Of a stretch of DNA of 64,000 bases, positions 35,281 through 42,481 are shown piece after piece. Origin of the DNA: Chryseobacterium herbae (lineage in GTDB: Bacteria; Bacteroidota; Bacteroidia; Flavobacteriales; Weeksellaceae); contig NZ_JAOAMU010000004.1 in assembly GCF_025154075.1 (NCBI RefSeq), positions 248,001 to 312,000 of the forward strand, written 5' to 3'. The notes beneath the pieces are model-generated. The model was not told where the DNA came from, made no database searches, and was given only the letters and a program-made list of their open reading frames with translations. A program made the translations under genes and the position numbers. Each line of letters starts with the position of its first letter. Position 1 is the stretch's first letter.

Positions 35281-35371
35281 ATATAAGATAGCAAAGATAA
35301 AGCGCAGCTGTTACTGCACAGAATCAATGTTGTCCTAAGCTTTATTCCACGAAAGCATCAAACGTTTATCT

Positions 35372-35527
35372 TCTGGCAGGTCTTCTGACTTACTCCGTTT
35401 TTGAAATCCTTCCCATTAAAAAACAGTGGATATAATTTTCAAAAACTTTGATGTGGAGCTTACAGCAGCGGGTCTGTTCCGGATTTTCACCGGATTCCCT
35501 TTTAAGTGCTTTTTACAGCGCACCAGA
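35372..35527 (-). ncRNA. Cobalamin riboswitch
   Basis: On the minus strand the conserved core is clear: AAAGGGAATCCGGTGAAAAT, then CCGGAACAGACCCGCTGCTGTAA, then TATCCACTG, ATGGGAAGG and the B12 box AGTCAGAAGACCTGCC. TCTGG and CCAGA close the outer stem. It precedes the BtuB-like receptor gene by about 120 bases and should turn off the uptake operon when cobalamin is plentiful. Confidence 0.95.
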
Positions 35528-35533
35528 TTTCGG

Positions 35534-35562
35534 CAAAGATAGAAAATAATTAACAGATGCAA
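35534..35562 (-). promoter_or_regulatory. Promoter of the B12 uptake operon
   Basis: On the minus strand TTG (35562-35560), 18 bases, TATCTTTG (35541-35534). Transcription would begin just at the edge of the riboswitch. Confidence 0.8.
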
Positions 35563-35692
35563 TACATCACATAATAAATTAACTATCAGCACTATAAAAA
35601 CGTCTTAAACAACATTATTTATGATTAAAAATCTTAAAAACTCTTTTTTTAATGGAAAAAAGTAAACGTATAAAGAAGGGATTGTATAAAAA

Positions 35693-35721
35693 CCGGTGGC
35701 TTCGAGATTCTCAGCCACCGG
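35693..35721. repeat. REP-like hairpin, copy 1
   Basis: CCGGTGGCT and AGCCACCGG (perfect 9-bp arms) around TCGAGATTCTC. The core is GGTGGCTTCGAG..CTCAGCCACC, repeated at 35763. Such units are common between flavobacterial genes. It may also end the upstream minus-strand operon. Confidence 0.7.
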
Positions 35722-35762
35722 GGGGTTTAGAAATTATACTACTGAAGATGGAATAACCTGTG

Positions 35763-35793
35763 CTTGGTGGCTTCGAGGTCCTCAGCCACCAAG
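35763..35793. repeat. REP-like hairpin, copy 2
   Basis: CTTGGTGGCT and AGCCACCAAG (perfect 10-bp arms) around TCGAGGTCCTC, a near-copy of the element 70 bases away. It lies just after the stop of the outer-membrane protein gene. Confidence 0.7.
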
Positions 35794-35811
35794 ATTCCGG
35801 TTACCACAAGA

Positions 35812-36768
35812 TTAAATTCCAAAATTGATAAAAACACTGAATCTGGATTTTGCTTCAATGTCGCCACTTGCCAGATTGGAATAAGCAGGCAGCATGACTT
35901 CACCACCCAGACTGAACTTTTTATAGGAAGCTTCGAAACCGAGTTTTCCATATAAAGCGCTTCCGGCTGTTTTGGGCAATACCTCGTCAAACTGTTTGTT
36001 TTTATCATAGACTTCGCCCTGAAGTCCAGCTTTGGCAGAGAAAGTGGTCTTTTCATTTCCTGCAAGCTGATAAAAACTTGTTACTGCATAATTCCACTGA
36101 TTTCCGAAACGGTAGTTCTTTTTGTTTTCCGTTTTTACGGTGTAATCTGTATTGACCAGTACAGCCAGTTTATTCTTTTGAAACTTGTAGTTCAAAGCAG
36201 CCTGATAGTCCCAGCTTCCCGTTCCCAATTGAAAACTTGGATTGACACCCGAAGCTCCTTTTTCATCAAATTTCCCCAAAGGAATTTTCACGCCCAAACC
36301 TCCGTTAAGCTGATGAAAATTATCTTTGGAACTGATGATCCGGTAGATTCCCATCAGGTTCAGATCTCCGATTCCATTAATGTTGATATCGCCCTGCATG
36401 GTTTTCTTCTCATGAAAATGAAAGGGCAGGCTGGCGTATACACTCAGTTTTTCTGTCAATGGAATTTTTCCCCAAACCTGCAGGGTGTTGAAATACTGAT
36501 CCTGTGTGAGATCTTTTACAAAAAGGTTTTCTTTGGCCTTATAATGCTGAGCAAAATATTTGATTCCAATAAACTGAGGATTCAGTAAAGACTCAAAACC
36601 GGAAGATCCGTTTCCTGCTGCACAGCCGCAAGCATCACAATCATCCAATACAATCCTGCTTATTGGATCTGCGATATACAGACTGTCTTTGATTGTTTTA
36701 GCCTGACAGACCCATGATAATGTCAGGCTCAGTATAAAAATTATTTTTTTCATGTTCATGATGCTCAT
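35812..36768 (-). CDS. Outer-membrane beta-barrel protein of the copper cluster
   Basis: A 318-residue protein with a signal peptide and a barrel-like pattern of alternating hydrophobic strands ending in FSVFINFGI. Near the mature N-terminus is a Cys-rich motif, DDCDACGCAAGNGSSG, that could hold a metal. It resembles 'transporter' proteins often found beside MbnP and cytochrome c peroxidase genes. The first ATG (36768) overlaps the peroxidase stop by four bases. ATG 36753, directly before the signal peptide MKKIIFILSL, is the alternative. Substrate unknown; copper is inferred from neighbours. Confidence 0.72.
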   Translation of the reverse strand: MSIMNMKKIIFILSLTLSWVCQAKTIKDSLYIADPISRIVLDDCDACGCAAGNGSSGFESLLNPQFIGIKYFAQHYKAKENLFVKDLTQDQYFNTLQVWGKIPLTEKLSVYASLPFHFHEKKTMQGDININGIGDLNLMGIYRIISSKDNFHQLNGGLGVKIPLGKFDEKGASGVNPSFQLGTGSWDYQAALNYKFQKNKLAVLVNTDYTVKTENKKNYRFGNQWNYAVTSFYQLAGNEKTTFSAKAGLQGEVYDKNKQFDEVLPKTAGSALYGKLGFEASYKKFSLGGEVMLPAYSNLASGDIEAKSRFSVFINFGI

Positions 36769-37811
36769 TCTGCAAATTTTGGATTAGAAATAAAGTTTTT
36801 ATCAGATAAGGTTTTCAAAAAGGCGATGATAAAATCCTTTTCCTGAGTATTCATCGCAATTCCGATATGTCCGTTCTGTTTCAGCTGCGGATCCAGATTG
36901 GGATTATCCTCCACATTATCTGAATAGAAATTAAGAACTGCTCCTAACGTGTAAAATCTCCCGTCATGCATATAAGGCGCAGTATATTCTACATTTCTCA
37001 GGCTCGGCACACGAAATTTCATCCAGTCTTTCTGATCAAGAGTTACGCGATGACGTCCCGCATCTTTGAACTGGGTATTGTAATACATTCCTGTATTCCT
37101 GAAACTCTCATCAGTAAATAATTCACCATTGTGACAGGAAGCACATTTCTGATTAAAAAGAGCCATTCCCTGAGATTCATCAGAAGTGAAATTTTCTTTT
37201 CCCTGTTTAACCCTGTCATATTTCGAATCCGCGGAAATCATGCTGACCATAAACTGCGACAGAGCCTTCAATATTCTTTCTCCGGTTATACTCTCGTCAC
37301 CATAAGCGGCCATGAAGAGTTTTTTATACTTCGGGTCATCTTTTAATTTAGAAAGTACTTCCGGCATTGAGCTGTCCATTTCATTCGCATCTGTGATCGG
37401 AATGATGGGCTGTTCGTTCAGATTATGAATCACACCGTCCCACATATATCTTTTCAGAAAGGCCATATTTTGAATGGGTGGTGCATTACGGATTCCAATC
37501 CTGTCATCTACGCCATGGCTTACGTTATGACCGTGGTGTGTAAAAGCATTTTCCTGAATATGGCAGAAGCCGCACGATATGGTATTGTTTCTGGAAAGCC
37601 TTCCTTCGTAAAATAATTTTCTACCCAGTTCTACTCCGTTTTTCGTCACCGGATTCCCGGATGCATCGAAAGTCATTTCTGGAAAGTAAGATGGGAACTG
37701 CAATGAATAGGCCTCATCTTTTTCAAGCGGCTGCATCACCTCATTTGAACAGGATAAACAGCTCAGAAATGTAATGACCACCACTATTGTTTTTAATAAA
37801 ATCCTAATCAT
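36765..37811 (-). CDS. Di-heme cytochrome c peroxidase (MbnH/MauG-like)
   Basis: An exported di-heme protein of about 348 residues of the CcpA/MauG family. Two heme c sites are visible, CGFCH (about 83-87) and CASCH, with later His and Met residues able to act as axial ligands. The N-terminus has a lipoprotein-like signal (LSCLSC). In other bacteria a di-heme enzyme of this family (MbnH) oxidises a tryptophan of its partner MbnP. Here the gene directly follows an MbnP-like gene and overlaps it, so the same pairing is likely. A true peroxidase is the alternative. ATG 37811 or 37820 may be used. Confidence 0.85.
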   Translation of the reverse strand: MIRILLKTIVVVITFLSCLSCSNEVMQPLEKDEAYSLQFPSYFPEMTFDASGNPVTKNGVELGRKLFYEGRLSRNNTISCGFCHIQENAFTHHGHNVSHGVDDRIGIRNAPPIQNMAFLKRYMWDGVIHNLNEQPIIPITDANEMDSSMPEVLSKLKDDPKYKKLFMAAYGDESITGERILKALSQFMVSMISADSKYDRVKQGKENFTSDESQGMALFNQKCASCHNGELFTDESFRNTGMYYNTQFKDAGRHRVTLDQKDWMKFRVPSLRNVEYTAPYMHDGRFYTLGAVLNFYSDNVEDNPNLDPQLKQNGHIGIAMNTQEKDFIIAFLKTLSDKNFISNPKFAE

Positions 37812-38631
37812 TATGAACATGATCTACTTTAAACATCGTTGTAAGATTATTAGTGACATCCACCAGATGCTGACCTGAGCCCATCATCATATTATTTCCT
37901 GTGGTAAGAGAAAGGGTTTTAGTTCCACTCAGAAACTGATTAAGATCTGCAAGAATGTGAATGGAAGGTCTTATCTCTGCAGTTACTCTAGCGGTTGTAG
38001 GAAGGCTCAACGTAATTTCCCGGTAAAGATCAGGCATATCATTGGCTGTTATGTTTCCCATGTTTCCGGCATGATTCATAAATTCTGTATCTGCGGAAGC
38101 GGTTCCATATTTCCCTTCCAGTTTAACAAATACATAACCGGCTGCCCATGACCAGGACATTCCTTTCTGCTTGGCTTTCGCCCAGAATTCTGCCTGCCCA
38201 TCCTGCCCCAGGAAATAAGCTTTTGGGTTGATTCCGAGTCCGAATTTTACTTTTTTGTAGTTGTTTTTCGGAATTCCGTTCAGATTAAGATAGATAACTC
38301 CGGCAACTGCATCGGCTTGATCTACGATGAAAGCTCCTTTATCGGGATTATTTTCATTGTATTTGAATTCATTTCCTCCCTCATCAATCAGAGTGATATT
38401 ACTGATGATATATTTTAGGGTCGAAAATTTGTGTTTTTGCCCGGCGGCAGAGGTCTGCACAGTTTGGTTCAGTACGATATCCCCCAGATTATTGAATCCG
38501 TTTTCAAATTTTATCTGAAGATTTCCGGTTGAAGTATCCTGCGGATCGTCATCATCGTTGTTTCGGCATGATGATAAAGTGAATAAATTAAAGGCAATAA
38601 AGAATAATGATAAAAATTTATAAATTTTCAT
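37804..38631 (-). CDS. MbnP-like copper lipoprotein
   Basis: A 275-residue lipoprotein (TLSSC lipobox, Cys at about 22, then an Asn/Asp-rich linker). The MbnP domain (about 40-260) is recognised by the LKYIISNITLI segment, KVKFGLGIN and the Trp-containing GMSWSWAAGYVFVKLEG motif. MbnP proteins bind copper through a kynurenine made from a Trp by the partner MbnH. The C-terminus HVHND and several Met/His pairs (MMMGSGQH) could add ligands. It is the first gene of a three-gene minus-strand unit with a di-heme enzyme and an outer-membrane protein. Confidence 0.8.
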   Translation of the reverse strand: MKIYKFLSLFFIAFNLFTLSSCRNNDDDDPQDTSTGNLQIKFENGFNNLGDIVLNQTVQTSAAGQKHKFSTLKYIISNITLIDEGGNEFKYNENNPDKGAFIVDQADAVAGVIYLNLNGIPKNNYKKVKFGLGINPKAYFLGQDGQAEFWAKAKQKGMSWSWAAGYVFVKLEGKYGTASADTEFMNHAGNMGNITANDMPDLYREITLSLPTTARVTAEIRPSIHILADLNQFLSGTKTLSLTTGNNMMMGSGQHLVDVTNNLTTMFKVDHVHND

Positions 38632-39010
38632 TTTGATTTTTTAAGTTGAATTTTTAAAATAGAAATGCTTTTGAATGCGTGAACATTCATTTTTTTTAAC
38701 CACAAAAGGCGCAAAAGTTTTTTGACACTTTAGTTACTTGAAGTTGAAATACTTTTGAATAAGAAGATCACTTAAGTTTAATAAAATCAAAGATTTTCAT
38801 CTTGAATGATATGCATAAACATCTGTGAAAATTTGTGCAATCTGTGGTGAAAAATAACCACAAAAGGCACAAAAGTTTTTTGACACTTCAGTAATTTAAA
38901 GTGTATTGAAAAACTGCATAGAAGAACACTTAAGCTTTCTAAAATAGTACGAGAAACTGCTTAAGAAAAGTCTTTATCTTCTTTGTGGTCGGTAAAGATT
39001 AAAATTGAAC
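38632..39010. repeat. Intergenic direct repeat
   Basis: No gene is seen. AACCACAAAAGG, then CAAAAGTTTTTTGACACTT, occur twice, near 38699 and 38857, about 158 bases apart, each followed by related AT-rich sequence. It is an imperfect tandem duplication of unknown role. Confidence 0.55.
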
Positions 39011-39379
39011 TTAAAAAACCGGTGGTTTGAAAATATGTTTGAGAAACAGAAAAGAATAGGCTGTTTCGTAGAGAAAATTGAAGTTTACAGAAAGGAAACT
39101 TTCCGCTTTATTGATTCCCGTAATTTCAGGGAGTGTACAGATATCAAGAACTTTCTGTCCTGAATTTTTAGTTTTGTTTAAAGGCGAAGAATCGGAATCA
39201 TTCGTCTTTGCAAGTTCTTTGCTCAGGTAGCATTTTCCGTTACAGTGAAGCTCCGGTTTGCTTTTATTGATACAGAGAACGGTGGAGATATAATCATAAT
39301 TTACAGCATACTCCATCAATGGGATCAGAGGTCTGAACACCATATAAAGAGTGAGGAATATGCTGCAAATTAAATTCAT
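39011..39379 (-). CDS. Small secreted Cys-motif protein, paralogue 1
   Basis: A 122-residue exported protein with one N-terminal hydrophobic segment. It shares with the protein at 41440 the block P-L-x-x-YAVNYDYI, a Cys, then CNGKCYLSKELAK, and it ends FKPPVF. The C-x3-C motif with a nearby third Cys could bind a metal such as copper. It is the second gene of a unit with a secreted superoxide dismutase (three-base gap), inside the copper cluster. No family name is known to me. Confidence 0.65.
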   Translation of the reverse strand: MNLICSIFLTLYMVFRPLIPLMEYAVNYDYISTVLCINKSKPELHCNGKCYLSKELAKTNDSDSSPLNKTKNSGQKVLDICTLPEITGINKAESFLSVNFNFLYETAYSFLFLKHIFKPPVF

Positions 39380-39382
39380 CTG

Positions 39383-40057
39383 TTATTTCTTGCTTACGGC
39401 TTCATCATATCTTCTGCTCACCTCTTTCCAGTTAAGCACATTCCAGATGGCAGCAAGATAGTCTGCTCTCTTGTTCTGGTATTTCAGGTAATAAGCGTGT
39501 TCCCAAACGTCAATTCCTAAGATTGGAGTTCCTTTTTCTTCCACAACATCCATCAAAGGATTATCCTGATTTCCTGTAGAAGACACAAATAATTTCCCGC
39601 TCTTATCTACAGAAAGCCATGCCCATCCTGAACCGAAACGGTCTGCACCTGCTTTACTGATTTTTTCTTTGAATGCATCCATACTTCCGAAAGTTTCCGT
39701 AATCGCTTTAGCCAGTTTCTCAGAAGGCTGTGTATTTTTTACGGGCGTAAGCACTGTCCAGAAAAGCTCGTGGTTGTAATGTCCACCTGCATTGTTTCTT
39801 ACTGCTGGCGTAAGTTTAGAAACTCCTGAAAGGATCTGGAAAAGCGTTTGTTTTTCCTGTGGTGTTCCGGCAATCGCTTTATTCAAATTGGCAACATAGG
39901 CTGCAGCATGCTTTGAATAGTGAATTTCCATCGTCTGTGCATCTACCGAACCCTCCAGTGCATTGTATGCATATGGAAGCGGCGTCTGCTTAAACTGCGC
40001 AAAAGCAAACTGTGCGGCAAATACGGCACTTAAAGCTGCTACTTTCAAAATCTTCAT
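39383..40057 (-). CDS. Exported Fe/Mn superoxide dismutase
   Basis: A 224-residue enzyme that turns superoxide into oxygen and peroxide. A signal peptide (about 1-20, FAFAQ) sends it to the periplasm, unlike the usual cytosolic type. Metal ligands follow the family pattern: His in [12 protein letters not shown], His in [13 protein letters not shown], then Asp and His in [13 protein letters not shown]. Iron or manganese use cannot be settled from sequence. It is co-transcribed with a small Cys-motif protein and lies between copper genes, fitting a role against copper-driven oxidative stress. Confidence 0.9.
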   Translation of the reverse strand: MKILKVAALSAVFAAQFAFAQFKQTPLPYAYNALEGSVDAQTMEIHYSKHAAAYVANLNKAIAGTPQEKQTLFQILSGVSKLTPAVRNNAGGHYNHELFWTVLTPVKNTQPSEKLAKAITETFGSMDAFKEKISKAGADRFGSGWAWLSVDKSGKLFVSSTGNQDNPLMDVVEEKGTPILGIDVWEHAYYLKYQNKRADYLAAIWNVLNWKEVSRRYDEAVSKK

Positions 40058-40338
40058 AACGTTTTGTTTTTATGGTTTAACAATATTTTTTCATTTATAG
40101 AAGGGAGGCAGGAAGATGATTATCCTTCATTGATACTTCTTCATCTCATCTTTTTAATCATCCGCATTCATGAGTCCTACCAATCATTCTCCCCGTCATT
40201 AGCTTCTGCATTAAGACTCCTCTACTCCATGATCTCAATTTCATTCAGTCTTTTAAGCCTTTACATTGATGACTATCATTCCTCATTATCCTCATCATTA
40301 AACTTCCAGCTTCATTCTTCTATCTTCCTTTCCCTACT

Positions 40339-41022
40339 CTATTTCAATAATTTCTTAATATCCTCGATCAATATTTCTCTGTCAGGATGATACTTTCCGT
40401 TAAGTTTGGGAGTTTTCCCTTCCAGATCTTCATAATTCAATCCGGAGTAATACAGGATCGGCATTTTATCTTTATTGTATCTGCAACGGATATTTCCTTC
40501 TTTATCTACCAAAGCGATCATTCCGCTGTGGTTAAGGCTTTCGCTGTCGTCTTCCTTATCTCCCACATAGATGTTGAACTGGTCTGCCAGCTTTCCGATA
40601 TAATCTCTGTTTCCGGTAAGAAAATGCCAGTCCGGAGATTTTGCGCCTACACTTTTAGCATGTTCTTTCAATGCAGCGGGTGTATCGTTTTCCGGATCTA
40701 TACTTATTGAAATAATCCCGAATTCAGGACTGTTTACCTCATCTTCGATAAACCTCATATTCCGGTTCATCACAGGACAAATCGTAGGACATCTGCTAAA
40801 GAAAAACTCTACCAGATATACTTTTCCCAGCATATCTTTATTGGTGATTTTTTTATTGTTCTGGTCGGTGAGTTCAAAATCGGGAACCTTCATTACCGTG
40901 TACAGGTTCTTCTTGAAATATCCCATTCCTACCCCTATTCCCAGAAACAGAAGAGCGAAAATTGCAATCGGAATAATCACTTTTCTCTTTGCTCCGGTTT
41001 TGGTTTTATTATTTTTGGACAT
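40339..41022 (-). CDS. SCO-family copper chaperone
   Basis: A 227-residue SCO1/PrrC-type protein that delivers copper to, or reduces, the CuA site of cytochrome oxidase. An N-terminal membrane anchor (about 14-33) holds a periplasmic thioredoxin-fold domain. The copper site is complete: C-x3-C in SRCPTICPVM (about 78-87) and the distal His in SLNHSGMIALVD. It overlaps the YHS-domain gene by 14 bases, so the two are translated together. It supports a copper role for the surrounding genes. Confidence 0.92.
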   Translation of the reverse strand: MSKNNKTKTGAKRKVIIPIAIFALLFLGIGVGMGYFKKNLYTVMKVPDFELTDQNNKKITNKDMLGKVYLVEFFFSRCPTICPVMNRNMRFIEDEVNSPEFGIISISIDPENDTPAALKEHAKSVGAKSPDWHFLTGNRDYIGKLADQFNIYVGDKEDDSESLNHSGMIALVDKEGNIRCRYNKDKMPILYYSGLNYEDLEGKTPKLNGKYHPDREILIEDIKKLLK

Positions 41023-41284
41023 ATTTCTCAGGATTTTTTTTGAACTCGTCCTTACATAGGCTACTGCAAAAACCGTACGTTTTATTTTTATAGACTGCCG
41101 TATCTTTCATATCATCTTCCGTTTTCATGTGACAAATAGGATCTTCTGCATTGGCAAATTTTACTTTTTTAGCGGTCGATTTTGAAGAGGCAGCGCTCTT
41201 TTTATGCTTTACTTTAGGGGTTTCCTGACCACAGGCGAATAATGAAACTGACAATAATGCAGTCAAAATAATTTTTGATTTCAT
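41009..41284 (-). CDS. YHS-domain lipoprotein
   Basis: A 91-residue lipoprotein (LFACG lipobox) with a Lys/Ser-rich linker and a YHS domain (about 45-90): DPICHMKTEDDMK then YGFCSSLCKDEFKKNPEKYV. YHS domains bind metals through their Cys residues and occur in copper-transport proteins. It precedes and overlaps the SCO gene and has its own promoter box, so the pair forms a copper-handling unit. Confidence 0.85.
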   Translation of the reverse strand: MKSKIILTALLSVSLFACGQETPKVKHKKSAASSKSTAKKVKFANAEDPICHMKTEDDMKDTAVYKNKTYGFCSSLCKDEFKKNPEKYVQK

Positions 41285-41339
41285 TTTAATGGTAAATTGA
41301 AATTGATAGTATTGTGAATATGTAAATTAATTTTTAACA

Positions 41340-41347
41340 CAAAGGTA
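41340..41347 (-). promoter_or_regulatory. -7 promoter box of the YHS-SCO unit
   Basis: The minus strand reads TACCTTTG, a full TAnnTTTG match 55 bases before the YHS ATG. Confidence 0.6.
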
Positions 41348-41439
41348 AGCACCGCTTTTACCATCCATTGCTTTAAAAAACAATATCCGGTCATAACAAA
41401 CGAGGGCACTTTGAGAAAAAACTAAAAGAATAGTTGAAA

Positions 41440-41802
41440 TTAAGCTAAAGGAGGATGAAATATCCTGGAAAAGTATTCCGAAGTATCGTCAACAGCATAA
41501 CGTGAATGTATGGCTTCATCTTCAGCATCAGATTCTTTCAGTCCTAAAAATGAAAGTGTATCGTGGGAAACAAAAACATCCAGTACAGATATTTTGATGA
41601 CCTGGGAATTATTGGACTGCTTTTCCGTTTTTGCCAGTTCTTTGCTGACGTAGCACTTCCCTTTACACGTAGACTGAGGAATATTCCTGTTCTCACAGAG
41701 ATTTTTCACAATATAATCATAGTTCACGGCATAGTTCACCAATGGCAAAACGGGGCGTAATGCAATGGTGAAAATGATGAATATGGATATAAAAAGTCTC
41801 AA
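41440..41802 (-). CDS. Small secreted Cys-motif protein, paralogue 2
   Basis: A 120-residue exported protein with an N-terminal hydrophobic segment. It carries the block LVNYAVNYDYI, then LCEN, CKGKCYVSKELAK, and ends IFHPPLA, the same plan as the protein at 39011. The two are paralogues set 2 kb apart on either side of SOD and SCO-YHS. A copper or other metal role is inferred from the Cys residues and neighbours. Own promoter box at 41820-41827. Confidence 0.65.
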   Translation of the reverse strand: MRLFISIFIIFTIALRPVLPLVNYAVNYDYIVKNLCENRNIPQSTCKGKCYVSKELAKTEKQSNNSQVIKISVLDVFVSHDTLSFLGLKESDAEDEAIHSRYAVDDTSEYFSRIFHPPLA

Positions 41803-41819
41803 TGATCAGTTCTGTTGTA

Positions 41820-41827
41820 CAAATATA
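41820..41827 (-). promoter_or_regulatory. -7 promoter box of the Cys-motif protein
   Basis: The minus strand reads TATATTTG, 17 bases before the ATG at 41802. Confidence 0.55.
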
Positions 41828-41990
41828 CTACTCAAATTGGGTTTATGGATTATTTATGATGAATGTCATTGATTATTTTTCGGTGAGCGGATACGGGTTA
41901 CGGGATGCGAGGTTTTGAATTATGGAATAAAGCTTTTAATATTATTATTCTTTTTCGCGTGGATTGTGGAGATTTTGCAGATTCTTTTTT

Positions 41991-42195
41991 TGTGTATAAA
42001 AAACCTTATAGATTTTGGAAATCTATAAGGTTTGGGTGTTTTTATTTTTAAATGGATGATGTAGTGTTTTTTATCGCAAAGGCGCGAAGAATATCACAAA
42101 AAGGATGCTTTAAGGCGCAAGGATTTTATCTCCGATAAAATTTTATAATCCTAATAATGGGTCGCTTCATCCTAAAAGCTATTGTTTGGCACCTG
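41991..42195. repeat. Imperfect tandem repeat, unit 1
   Basis: About 205 bases repeated at 42240-42442 with roughly 90% identity and a period of 249. It starts with a palindrome (AAACCTTATAGATTT...AAATCTATAAGGTTT) and contains AAAGGCGCGAAGAATATCAC. No gene is seen. Confidence 0.8.
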
Positions 42196-42239
42196 CCTGC
42201 TATCTATCAGCTTTTATTATTATTCAGTTTTACAGTTTT

Positions 42240-42442
42240 TGTGTAAAAAAACCTTATAGGTTTTGAAAACCTATAAGGTTTGGGTGTTTTTATTTTTAAA
42301 TGGATGATGTTGTGTTTTTATAGCAAAGGCGCGAAGAATATCACAAAAAGGATGCTTTAAGGCGCAAGGATTTTATCTCCGATAAAATTTTATAACGCTA
42401 ATAATGGGTCGCTTTATCCTAGAAGCTATTACTTGACACCTG
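42240..42442. repeat. Imperfect tandem repeat, unit 2
   Basis: Second copy. Its palindrome is changed on both arms in step (AAACCTTATAGGTTT...AAACCTATAAGGTTT), which shows that pairing has been kept. With unit 1 it fills most of a 679-base gap between the copper and the efflux clusters. Palindrome plan as at 25388. Confidence 0.8.
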
Positions 42443-42481
42443 CTACCTGCAACCTACCATCTGCTACCTAACCCCTGCTTC

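Noticed and set aside
35553..35566. Half of the metal operator (GATGCAATAC) at the B12 promoter
   Set aside because: Only one arm is present; it overlaps the -33 TTG and the second arm does not match, so chance is likely.
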